DNA from: Malurus cyaneus samueli
Lineage: Eukaryota > Chordata > Aves > Passeriformes > Maluridae
Reading direction: 5' to 3'
Length of the DNA stretch: 64,000 bases
NCBI GenBank assembly: GCA_009741485.1
Contig: CM019219.1
Coordinates: forward strand, 5,684,694-5,748,693
Under the pieces are notes generated by a model that saw nothing but the letters and a program-made list of their open reading frames with translations, was not told the DNA's origin and did not search any database. The position numbers were made by a program, and so were the translations under genes. Each line of letters opens with the position of its first letter. Position 1 is the first letter of the stretch. Of this stretch, positions 53,541 to 64,000 are shown piece by piece.

Positions 53541-54273
53541 TGTTTGAGGGAAAAAAATAGAGTCATGTGCTCATCTAAGAGCCCACAGCTCAAGGTGGAC
53601 CCTTGCACAGGGACTGAGTTAAAGCTGAACAAAAATTTTGATTCTGGCATGTCCTCCCTTGAGAAAGCTTGGCTTGTGACCTCAACTGATGTCAGTTCCT
53701 GCCATCACAGGGACTTTTTCTAAGATTAAAATATTCACTATGAGCAAAACATACTTTCTCCATCCTCAACCTCAAGAATGCTCAAATAATTTGCTTTTCA
53801 GCCCATGCTCCATTTTACCTGCTCATTTAAGAATTAGACACTTGTATTGGAAATGTGGTGCAGAGAAACTGAGCCCAAACTGGTGATAATCCCTCAAAAA
53901 CAACATTTTACAACAGAAATTTCTGTAACAGACAGAGCTGCTGTTCCAACTGTAATAAGTACCAACATAAGTTCCCAGTGACCTTTAAAATGGCTAAAAA
54001 TGAATTTAAAATGTTGAAGGCACAGCTGCAGAAATCCCAGGGAGAGTGCAGTTCATTTAGTGCTCTACCTTGCTGCAACCCAAATACCAAGGAAGTCTTA
54101 AAAGACATTTGCTTTTGAGCTACTTTATATGAAAGGTACAGGAAAAAAAAACCCAAACATGATATTGATTGAACTGAATATTTTTGTATTAATTATTGAA
54201 TGTGCTGACAAAATTCAGTGCAAAAAAATGGCTGAAAGTGATCTACATTTTAGTCTATCACCTTTTCTCTTAC

Positions 54274-54357
54274 CTGCCACTGAAGAACAGGAAGAACCCA
54301 CTCCTTGAAGGGACCTGGCAATAAATAGTAGTGCATAGCTTCCAGAGAAGGCAAACA
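54274..54357 (-). CDS. SLC18A2: SLC18A2 exon 5 (TM4)
   Basis: The acceptor is TCCTGTAG|TG and the donor GGCAG|GTAAGAG. It encodes [18 protein letters not shown] followed by VGSSCSSVA, the fourth membrane helix and the conserved ARSLQG turn of vesicular monoamine transporters. Length is 84 bases, phase 1 in and 1 out. Confidence 0.95.
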
Positions 54358-56289
54358 CTACAGGAAAAAAAAAAAAAGAAAAAAAACAGAGGTAAATTTT
54401 AAAATTAGGTTAACTCTAACTAGGTTAAAAAGTTACATTTCTCAAAAATATCACAAAAACCTTCCGACAATTTAGTCAAGTGTTTACAGTGACTTGTGCC
54501 ACTTTCAATGCTAACTGCATTATTTTCTCTTATTGCATTTAGATGTGTCAGTGTTGAATTGCTCTCAGGTGTTTAAGCCTCCAGGTAACACAGAATGCGA
54601 GGGCCCAAGCAGTTTTAACTAATTACTTGGGATTTGATTACATCTGCTCTGTTTCAGCTGCACACAGGAGGAGCAATAAGACTTTGCAGCCTCACCTTTC
54701 CATGCTGCTCCATTTAAAGCTGCCCAGCCTGGAGCTCCAGGCACTCAGGGAAGGTGGGATGGAACTCACACTCACCAATGTTTCCTCCAGTGATTCAGTG
54801 GGAGGAGAGAGGTTTTCCCCTGGTGCTGCCAGCCCCACGCCAGATGTGTGCAGCACAGCTGGATGAAGGTTCAGGGAAGCCAGACCCACCCATTCAAAAG
54901 CTGCAGCAAGCTCCTGCTCCTCCCAATCGCAGAGAAATTGCACCAGAGGAGGTGTCACTCTTTCTTTCCTCAAGAGATTTAACCTCAGCCACATCAGGCA
55001 GAGCCCCTGGGTGCTGCTCTCAGCCTGGCTGAATTCCCCCGTAGGAGTGTCCCAAAAACCCACCCACACCTCTGCTTGAAGAGCCCATGTTGTCGTCAGT
55101 GTCATTAATTAATAAAGCTTTTTTCAATTCCCATCTGTTGGCCACTTAAGGAATTTTGCCAGACAGGTTATAGCTGCAGGAAGCTGCTGTGCACCAACAA
55201 AACACAAAATCCACGTGCACTCATCCCATCTGCCCCATGGGATTGTGCCTTTGGGGCTTTTCACCAGGTCTTACAAAAACCCCTACTGTGTGGATGCACA
55301 AAAATCGAGAAAAATAAAGGACAAATAAATGTCAGCAGTTCTCTCCCCTGCCATGAATTAGGCTCACTGCTCTTATCTACATCCCAACCAAGATTTATCT
55401 AACACGTTCCTAAAATGAAGAGTTGTCAATTGCTTTAAGGCCAGGTCATCTTCTCTAGCTTCCCCTCGATGATACAGTTTTAAGATCATAGAATTATGGA
55501 ATGTTTTGGGTTGGAAGACCACCTTAAAGGTCACCTGTCTCCAAGCCCTGTCCAACTTGGCCTTGTGCCCTTCCAGGGATGGGGCTCCCACATCTCCTCT
55601 GGGAAATCTGTCATTATGCTTTCTTTAATGTACCGAGGACATGAAAAACTGTTTTTCCCCTTCCTTTTTTTGTCATAGGCTCTGACACATCCTACATCTG
55701 CCTTCTGAGGCAAAAACGGTTCTTTCACTGATCCTCACAGGCTTCTAATGACCCTTGGTGCTCTCCGTACTCTGTCTGCTCCACAGCTGTAAATGTCAGA
55801 CCAAAACCAAACATAAAGCAGCAGCTGAAGCCTTATCAATGCCATTAGAGCAGGCAAATTATCTCAGCTGACTGGCAGGCTGTGCTCCTGTTTGCACATC
55901 CCACGGCGATGTTTAGCAACGCTGGGATCCTGTTGACTCACACTCTGCTCATGAGCCACTGCAGCTTCACCATCTTCCTGATAAACCCCCAGGATATCTG
56001 CTCGTTCAGGGCTTTTAGCACTGCCTGAGCACCCTCTGGGTTACAAAAACCTGAAAGATTCGGCTGAGGAAGAGAAAAACCTGAAAGATTTTAGGTTGTG
56101 ATCCCTTAGAGCACATTTCCAACAGATTCCTTTTTCAATCTCATCAGTACTACCATCATCATGGAGCAGACTTCCCTAAATTTTCCCTGGAAATCAACAT
56201 CAACAAGAAGAATTCCTAGTGATAATTATTACAGATCATTTATTTAAAGGTTGAGTCTGGGGCAGAGCGAATAAGATGCGGACACTTAC
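54358..56289 (-). other. SLC18A2 intron 4
   Basis: 1.9 kb with one CR1 fragment on the - strand (55,485-55,612). The remainder is unremarkable. Confidence 0.8.
55485..55612 (-). mobile_element. CR1 3' fragment
   Basis: Reads on the + strand as ATCATAGAATTATGGAATG, then TTTTGGGTTGGAAGACCACC and CCTTCCAGGGATGGGGCTCC. This is the reverse complement of a CR1 3' end, so the element lies on the - strand, the same sense as SLC18A2. It is short and moderately diverged. Confidence 0.85.
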
Positions 56290-56348
56290 TGATTGTTGAA
56301 ACAAACATGATGCAGAAGCCAGCAAACAGAGGAATCTGGTAGCCTATT
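56290..56348 (-). CDS. SLC18A2: SLC18A2 exon 4 (TM3)
   Basis: The acceptor is TTTTCCAG|AAT and the donor ATCA|GTAAGT. The exon is 59 bases: one base completing Arg, 19 codons, and one base of the next codon. It encodes [19 protein letters not shown], the third membrane helix. The last base plus TG from the next exon makes Met, as in mammals. Confidence 0.95.
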
Positions 56349-58433
56349 CTGGAAAACAAAAGGGATATTCACATTTCTGAGGTTATCCCACTGAAATTTT
56401 CAGTTTTACACTTACTCACATGAGTTCACACACTGCACAAACCCAACCTGCAGTTTCCTGCCAGGCTTTGAACTGTTCATTGTGGCCAACAAAATCATAT
56501 TTGTCCACGTTACAAATGTCTTTTCATCTGACACAGCAGACTTTGTATCTGAAATCCCTGGAAGAAATCCTTCTCATTAGAATCTGATTGCTCTGTTCTC
56601 GTTCTGCCTTAATTGTTCCCAATAAAACCCCTCTGGCCTCTGTGAGGTTGCCAGAGATATGCCAAGGGAAGATTTGCCTGAGCATGCTGAACTTTGAAAT
56701 ATCCCAGTCGTGTTCCAATGCTCATCTGTTTCCATCCTCCTGAGACAATGATTATAATGAGACACAGTCAAGCCAATGGCTTTTTTTTTTACTGGAAAGA
56801 TTTGCCATCAGCTTTTCTGGGAGTTTTGCCTCAGCCAGGAGCACTGGAAGAGTCCCAAAGAGCCTGAGAAAATTTTTTTTGCGTTCCATGGGTTTAGGAG
56901 TGAAAATGGAACTGATCAAAGCTTTCTTCTTTAGCCCATTTCTTCATCAGGACTCTGAACAGCCTGTAGAAATGCCTGGTTTCTCCAAGTATTTTCAAGA
57001 TTCCAGGAAATAATTTCCTGGCTGGAAAGCAGATACACTTTTTGAGCAGCTAAAATTAAAAATTCAACAAAAAAAATCACAATATATTGTTTTTTGCACC
57101 ATAGTACAGACAAAAAAATTAAACCCTGCAGGTTTGGATAACTGCTGGTGGTGGGCATTATCAGCCTTTTCTGGGGTATGAAAGCAGAAGGTGAATGTCC
57201 TTATGCCTTCTCCCATTAGAGTAGGGTTGTGTCTGTCAAGACCATCCCAGAGTTATCCAGGATGGACACTGTGGGGGAGAATTCTGCATTCAGTACAGAA
57301 ATAAAAAAATTCATAGACTTGACACAAGGCCTTTGAGATAGCAATTTGCTTCTGCTACAAGTATTACCTGAATATTAAATATTAAATATTAAAATGTTTC
57401 AATATTTTTATTCAGTTATTTGCATGAAGAGAAATGCCATCCAAATTGGCTCCCACATTCACGTTTCCATCAGAGACATGAGCTGGGAGATCTTCCATAA
57501 ACATTCATGAGTTAAACACAGAGAGGTGTTATCATACTAAATAAAGGAGATTTCAACTCTTCCACTGGCTTTCCAGCACTTGGAACTTTCTGATGGTTGA
57601 AGGCAGGAAAAAAAGAAGCATTTTGGAAGTACTTCTAATGCTTAGTGAAACACTGATCAAGCATTGCTCTTAATGTTTGCAGTCACGGATATTATTCTTC
57701 CTTTTCTTTGGGCGAAGTGTCACAGCAAGGAGGGAAGTGGCACAAAGCAGAGGATGGGAGTTAAACTTAACTGTGGACAAATAATATTGCCCAGAGCATC
57801 CCCATGATGTGGAGATGCACAACTCTGCCCCTGCATGGGATTGCTGAACTTTCAGAAGCCGTGGTTGGGTTTCCTCAGGGGACAGCCTTGCCCATTTACT
57901 CAGAGATGCAGATTGTCTTTTCTTGCACAATCTCAGCAAACCCCGTATCCTCCTGAATTAGCAGCACTAATTAATTGGCAGACGTGCCACCCCAAATGTC
58001 TGATCTGCAGCTGCATTGCCTGGTCTGTTCTGCAGATATCAGAGAGCCCAGACTGGGAGGCTCTGCTGAACGAGGGCACTGTGGAACAGAAATCAGCACA
58101 GAAAGGAGAGGAACAGCCAGTGCAGGGATCCTGCCCCTTGGTCCTGGGCTGTTTGTGTTCCTGCCACGTGAAAACAGGGAATATGCAGTTTGTCTCCATC
58201 ACAGCCACCTTAACATTTTGTTCCTCTGCTCTTATGCAGCACCAAAGAATATTACAGCCTGTCTTCTCCTTTTTTTCTTGCTACTATGGGCAAGCATGTA
58301 ATTTTCTTGGGTGCTCGTTTCAAAATGCTCCAAGTGGTTCTGGAGCAGGGTCCAGTGTGTCTCACCAAGGCTACCAAGCTAAAAGTGCTTATTACAATCT
58401 TTTTGATCTCAGAAAAAGTCTGAGTCACTGGTT

Positions 58434-58835
58434 GAAGGAAGGAAAGGAAAGGAAAGGAAAGGAAAGGAAAGGAAAGGAAAGGAAAGGAAAGGAAAGGAAA
58501 GGAAAGGAAAGGAAAGGAAAGGAAAGGAAGGAAAAGGAAGGAAAGGAAAGGAAAGGAAAGGAAAGGAAAGGAAAGGAAAGGAAAGGAAAGGAAAGGAAAG
58601 GAAAGGAAAGGAAAGGAAAGGAAAGGAAAGGGGAAAGGGAAAGGAAAGGGAAGGAAAGGAAAGGGAAAGGAAGGAAAGGAAAGGAAAAGGAAAGGAAAGG
58701 AAAGGAAAGGAAAGGAAAGGAAAGGAAAGGAAAGGAAAAGGAAGGAAAGGAAAGGAAAGGAAAGGAAAGGAAAGGAAAGGAAAGGAAAGGAAAGGAAAGG
58801 AAAGGAAAGGAAAGGAAAGGAAAGGAAAGGAAAGG
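58434..58835. repeat. (GGAAA)n pentanucleotide microsatellite, about 400 bp
   Basis: About 80 units of GGAAA (AAAGG) form an unbroken purine strand. Interruptions of the GGAAGG, GGGAAA and GGAAAA kinds cluster at 58,527-58,545, 58,628-58,690 and 58,736-58,746. The unit has no stop codon in any frame on either strand. This explains the long overlapping frames here (336 codons on +, 144-196 codons on -), none of which is a gene. On the SLC18A2 transcript it reads as UUUCC repeats. Confidence 0.97.
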
Positions 58836-59712
58836 CTGCCATTGATGGAGAATGCCCAAATGAACTCAGTTTCAGTCATAATGGTCCCCAGATTGCAGGA
58901 TGATCAGGAAATTATTTGTACCCATTAACAAGATTACCCCAGAGAAAGACAACAGATTGCTGGTTCTGTGTAGCAGAAAAACAAAGGTTACACTGGCCAG
59001 GTGAGCAGCTGTGGGTTATTGAAGCCCAATTATCAATTACAGGGCTGCAAAGGCACCGATTCCAGCCCTGCTCTTACACAGCTCCATGGCACCTCTGTGA
59101 GCTCCCCTGGCTCACTCTGCCCCAGCTGGAACTTTCTTCATCACTGGCATTGAGACTGGGGAGGATTTATGGCAAGAAGAACATGATCCTTGAGGTTCTG
59201 AACCAAATGAACCATTAAATGTGTGTGAAGGCAAAGAATAACACATAGGGTCAGCAGGGACAGGGCGTGTGGACCCTGAGATGGAGCACAGAGAAGGCAG
59301 AGGGACAGAGTGACCCACAGAATGGGTCACTTCAATCTCCTGCCAAAATCTGACAGGAAAGCTTACACAGGAACTGAACTGTAAATAAGCAGTTACAAAT
59401 GTTATTTATTTCTCTCCTTCATTCTTTGTGTGTCTTGGGCACGACCACATTGTGGTCCCAGCTGCTCTTTCTCATGCAAAGAAGTTCAAAGCTGTAACCA
59501 GGATGGTGTAAAATTGATGATGAAAAGATCTATTAATTTTTGAATGATTTTTGAAGCAAAAATGAGTAAGCACAAGGTTAAAACTATGTATTTTTTAAGA
59601 CTGACTAAAAAAAAGAAGGGAACACATGGCAGAGACGTTCACTGGCGTTCATTGAGGGGTTGGCACAGCTGGGCTCAAAGCCTGGTGCTTGGTGAGAGCT
59701 TGAAAAAACCAA

Positions 59713-59895
59713 ATCAGAGAATCACAGAATGGTTTGGGTTGGGAGGGAATTTATACTCCATCTCATTCCAACCCCATGCCATGGGCAGGGACACCTTCCA
59801 CTGGACCAGGTGGAAATTCAAAATTCCATCTGACCTGGCCTTAAGCACTCCAGGGATGGGGCAGCCACAGCTTCCCTGGCACCTGCTCCAGCTCA
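59713..59895 (-). mobile_element. CR1 3' fragment
   Basis: The + strand reads ATCAGAGAATCACAGAATGG, then GCCATGGGCAGGGACACC, CTGACCTGGCCTTAAGCACT and CCAGGGATGGGGCAGCCAC. This is the reverse complement of a typical avian CR1 3' end including its octamer tail, so the element lies on the - strand. Confidence 0.9.
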
Positions 59896-62561
59896 GTTGA
59901 TAAAATCAGTAGTTATGAAGAGCACAGCAGCATTTTACCCATTCTCTTCACAAGAAAACTTTAGACAGAGCCTTCACCCTCCCCCTGCCAGTGCCTCCTC
60001 CTCACAAAGACCCTGGTTATTTTGGAATTCTGTGCTTTATGTACATTTTCTTACCAATTTCACTGCCAGGAAAAACATAACGTGCTCCTGACCCACAAAA
60101 CCTTATCAGCTCTGCCCTGAAACTGTGCCACGGTGGGAAATGTGTTGTTGACATCCTCCTGCAAATCCATCAGTGGTGTTTGCTCTGCTGGGCCTCTGTC
60201 AGGGCAGAGGGAATTTGTATTGTTTCAGGAACTGGAAACCAGCTCTCTGAGCCAGGTGTGCCTGGTGTTTTATGGAAAGAGCTGGGCTTTAAATAAGAAA
60301 TGTGTTTTTGCAGAACTTGCTCCTTGAATGAAGCCTGTTTTGAAATTTGTTTTTGAAAACCTACACTTTCAGGCATTATTAAAGAAGGGAAAACAGACCT
60401 CCAAAACATTCAGAAAATCTAAAAAGTAGTCATTATTTGCACAGACTCAAGTGAGTAGAGCATCCTGTTCCTGGATCTACAAACTCAAGCACTCAAATCC
60501 AGTGCCTGGTGTAAATCAGCACTTGATTAAAATCCTAAACCACTCTTAGACAGCTATATTTGATTGAAAAATTAAAAATCACTGTACACAGTGTACTATT
60601 TATTTGCAAAAGAAACTTTCTGGGCATCTTAACAAACTATGCACTGTGATCTTGAATCAAGCAGCCATTTCTCCTTAAGTTTTGATATTTTGCTGCAATT
60701 TTGTAGAAGTAATGATGGCAAAAAGCTTAACAGTAACAAAAAAGCTTATCAGTGGTAAGATCTTTCTAATGATAACTCAGATATTTTCTGTTTGATTTAT
60801 AACAATCACCACATCACCTGATCATATACATTGCTATTAGAATTTTTCATCTTAAGAGGGGCAGAGTATCCAATAACTTCTACAGTTAATTGATAAATGT
60901 GTTAACTGATACTTCCCACTAAACATTTCTCAGAAGAAAGGCAGATACCAAGATACAAATAATGCATGAAAGAAAACCAGTGAATTTTAAATCTAATTTA
61001 GGGCCACTTTGCCATTCAGGTACTGAGTTGTGCTGTATGAGGGAAGAGTTTGTCATGTGGGAGGAAGGGATGACATGCTCCTTGTTTTTCTTTCTCACCC
61101 TCATCGGGCATCTGAGCAAACTGAGAAAAGCCAGGTAGAAAAAAATCCTTATTCCTGCTCAACTTGCAGCAATATTTGAGGAAAAGTAATTTTGTGGTGG
61201 CATATATATACGTGTGTAGGTGATATGTGTTGGAGATAAGGGGAAATGAAAGAGAAATTAAATTGTCTCTATCACGTAAAGCTTTTGTGCTTCGATCAGT
61301 TCCACAGATCAAACACAAGTTTTGAATACATAACAGTGAGCCCAAATGCTGCTTAGCTCTCAGCTGGATATTCTTTTATAAGATTGAAATAAAACCCTCA
61401 GACTACATATAAACAGATAAGCATACATATATAGGCTGTAAGACTAAGCAAGACAGTTTTGGCTTCAAAATCTGAAATATCTAGCATTAGAAAGTGTTGG
61501 TTGTTATAAATATTGTCACATATGTTGGGCATTGACGGCTTAAACTAAAGTGTTTCACAAGGACAAATTGCATATTATTTTCTGAAAGGAATAATTCTTC
61601 TCTATAAAAACTGCTTAAATAAGAAATATGCAGATCAGTGACCCAACTAAATAGAATTTGGAGTTTATTTCCTGCAGAGCTTGATCTCACAGTCTGTTTG
61701 GAAGGACTGAAGCTGCTTGTGTGGGAAACAGTTCCACAAAATGCTAACAATGAAATCAAATTATTNTCTTCATGTAAACACCATCAGCTCTAGGATTTGG
61801 AGAGGAGGTTTAAGCCATTGATATCAGTTCATATATCATCAGATATTGATATTATACACTTGATCCTGGCACAAATAAATTTTCTATGAAGTCCTATTTA
61901 ACCATATTTGGTTCAAGACATCATATATTTGTAAGAATTTAGCGGGAGCAGTTAGAAGGCTGGGCTGAGCCATGCACTGATGGAAATGTGGGACCCACTG
62001 AGCTTGTTGGTGGGACACAGCATCAGCAAAGTGGCACACTTGTTTGCTTTTCACCAAAATCCACCCAAATTTCCCACTGATTCCCACCTCAGACAGCTCC
62101 AAATCATCACACACCAGATTGCACCAGATTGCTCATCTCAGTGAGAGCCAGGGAGGGCCCTGAACCCTGGCTGCAGTTTCGATATCATCTTTGCCTAATG
62201 TGGGTGTCACAGGAATCCTGACAATTCCCAATCTTTATCAATACTACATTACAGTGGGGTTTGGCCTTCTATATGGGACACACTTCAGCATCATTTCAGC
62301 AGCATTTTCTATAGAAACCCCAGGTCTCAGGAGCTGTAGGAAAAGTGCATGATACTGATGGGTGATGTGCAGCTTTTTTGGAAAGGATGTGAAAGTTTAA
62401 AAGAGCTCACCAACTGCATTTCACTATAATATTCCTCAAAAAAAACAAGAAGGCAGTACACCAGGGTCAAAAGAGAATCAAGAACAATTTGTTTGAAACA
62501 CTAATCTGGGCTAAACCATCAATATGATCTCCTGAGAGATGGTGCAGCAGCAGCCACGTAC

Positions 62562-62916
62562 CTGTTGGTCAGCGGCCCTATGAATGGATTGGTCATCAGC
62601 TGCACTGTGGCTTTGGATGCAAACAAAAGACCCACTCGGACATTCTCATTGAGCAGCTCCTTGTCATCCTTGGGGCAGTCAGAGGGGGAAGGAGTCACCC
62701 TGACAGTCATTGGCTCTGTCTGGGTCTGATATTGGCTCTCTCCAGTTCGTGTCTCGTCGGATTCGTTTCCAGTGACCATCGTGGAATTGTCGTAGTAGGA
62801 GAAGATGCTCTGAAAATTGTCCATCGTTGCTGAGGGGAGGTTAGGCTTAGTGGTCTGGATTTCTGTGGCATTTTTCTCGTGTTCGATGCTGTAAAGGTAA
62901 CTGGGAATTATTGGCA
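62562..62916 (-). CDS. SLC18A2: SLC18A2 exon 3 (luminal loop and TM2)
   Basis: On the - strand the acceptor is TTTTTCCAG|TG and the donor CAACAG|GTACGT. The exon begins with two bases of a Val codon, holds 117 whole codons, and ends with two bases of an Arg codon. It encodes the end of TM1 ([18 protein letters not shown]), the large luminal loop, and TM2 with Lys138-equivalent ([16 protein letters not shown]). The loop carries three N-glycosylation sequons (NAT, NST, NES) and one Cys (PSDCPKDD) that pairs with Cys324 in mammalian VMAT2. The middle of the loop differs most from the mammalian protein, as is usual for this family. Confidence 0.96.
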
Positions 62917-64000
62917 CTGGAAAAACAAATAGAATATATTGGCATCTTACTATCAGGTTGTTTGAAAATGGAATCACCAAGTTTTCTTGCTTGGTCTCCT
63001 GCAGAGCACATTCCGAAACACAGAACTAAAAGAGAAGTTTTCTTGTGGGGAGAAAACCACACCCATAACTCAGAAGTGCAGTTTTAAACAAAAAGTTCAT
63101 TTACATTGTTTTTTTTTTCTTAAGATTTCTGTAAGATTTTCTATACAGACATCATTAAGCAAAATAATAAAATTATCAAAGTCCATGTCCAGGATTTGTT
63201 GGTCATGGCTGCACAAATCCTTTTTTTAACACCGAGAAAGCATGAAAAATGAGAACAGGGAATGATCATTAAATTAAAATATAAAAAATACAGCAGAACA
63301 CATTTCTAAAATAAACCACAAAAATATTGATAGTTAGCTACAACAAGGAAAAATGTAGAAGTCCTATATCAAGGAATCAGAACTAATGTGTTGACATTTG
63401 CATATCTCAATAATTTAAAAAAAAATTATATTGAAAAGATCACCCAGAAGGAACCATCTTTACTCACTTTAGGATCTTAGCTGCAATTTAATTGGATTAA
63501 TATATATCTCAGATATTAATATTGCAGAATTTTTAAGAACAGATGTCAGGTTCCTTCATTTCAACACAAGTGACAGAATCATCCCTTCCCATCTTGCATT
63601 TCATCCTGAAAAAGCCCACCCTCTCAAGTCTGCAAACTACAATAATTTCTAGCCCACATATTCCTAAACAAGTAATAAAATATTAAAAATTTTATGAGGA
63701 ATTATATTCGTATTTAAAAAAATCCAAAATCAACGTGCTAAAAATAGATTTGTTTTTAGCTAAGGTCTTCCTTTTGGCATCAACTTTTAAGCTGAAGCCT
63801 TCTCAAGAAATTCAGGACTCTGACTCAGAAGGTGAGACTGCAGCATCACCTGAGAGCTGGCTCTGCACAGACCAAGTCACTCGTGTGTTTGTGTGCACAT
63901 CCATGAGCCACGGGCTTCTCTGAACCATTTTCTCTAAATTCATATCAATATTTGAATATGAGGAGTTTTAAATCTACCGGTGAAAAGCATTCAGTTGTTT
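62917..64000 (-). other. SLC18A2 intron 2 (partial)
   Basis: AT-rich intron running to the right edge of the window. The first coding exon is not reached. Confidence 0.8.

Larger units (their letters stand above)
51781..54273 (-). other. SLC18A2 intron 5
   Basis: 2.5 kb. Next to the exon 6 acceptor lies a purine-rich tract (pyrimidine-rich on the coding strand), then a 5-N gap flanked by duplicated sequence. An old CR1 relic lies at about 53,125-53,540. A short TA-dinucleotide run occurs near 52,039-52,051. Confidence 0.8.
56349..62561 (-). other. SLC18A2 intron 3
   Basis: 6.2 kb, the largest SLC18A2 intron in view. It contains the GGAAA tract (58,434-58,835), a CR1 fragment (59,713-59,895) and one ambiguous base at 61,766. 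No other gene is seen. Confidence 0.8.

Noticed and set aside
58252..58879. Long overlapping open frames of Lys/Glu/Arg/Gly or Phe/Leu/Ser/Pro repeats on both strands
   Set aside because: They are created by the stop-free GGAAA pentanucleotide repeat and have no coding meaning.

Overview
This window comes from a bird genome. The repeats are avian CR1 LINEs, one of them carrying the CR1 3' octamer repeat TTCTGTGA. The two genes present, PDZD8 and SLC18A2, are also neighbours in other vertebrates (human 10q25). The species cannot be named from the sequence; most of the window is AT-rich intron.

Positions 1 to about 38,480 hold the 3' part of PDZD8 on the + strand. Four coding exons are visible (2467-2589, 6371-6473, 32714-32876, 33904-36089). 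All splice sites are canonical and the phases match. Together they encode about 857 residues: the region after the SMP lipid-transfer domain, a PDZ domain split over two exons, a C2-like region, a C1 zinc finger and a coiled coil. The first exon (membrane anchor and SMP domain) lies left of the window. A 26-kb intron carries a frameshifted CR1 copy at about 10.1-11.7 kb.

Positions about 39,600 to 64,000 hold SLC18A2 (VMAT2, the vesicular monoamine transporter) on the - strand. Fourteen exons can be placed to the base, from 62,916 down to the stop codon at 41,046. They give 479 residues of an expected total near 520. The first coding exon (first 41 residues, with the TM1 aspartate) lies right of the window. 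The introns hold three CR1 fragments, a 400-bp GGAAA pentanucleotide tract, a 73-bp near-identical direct repeat flanking three exons, and a 5-N gap with the same sequence on both sides.

The two genes are tail to tail, with about 5 kb between stop codons. PDZD8 is an ER lipid-transfer and tether protein; SLC18A2 loads monoamines into secretory vesicles. Nothing in the sequence links their functions. I found no new biological system. The items most worth a second look are the repeat pair, the gap-edge duplication, the pentanucleotide tract and an unexplained open frame at 13.0-13.5 kb.
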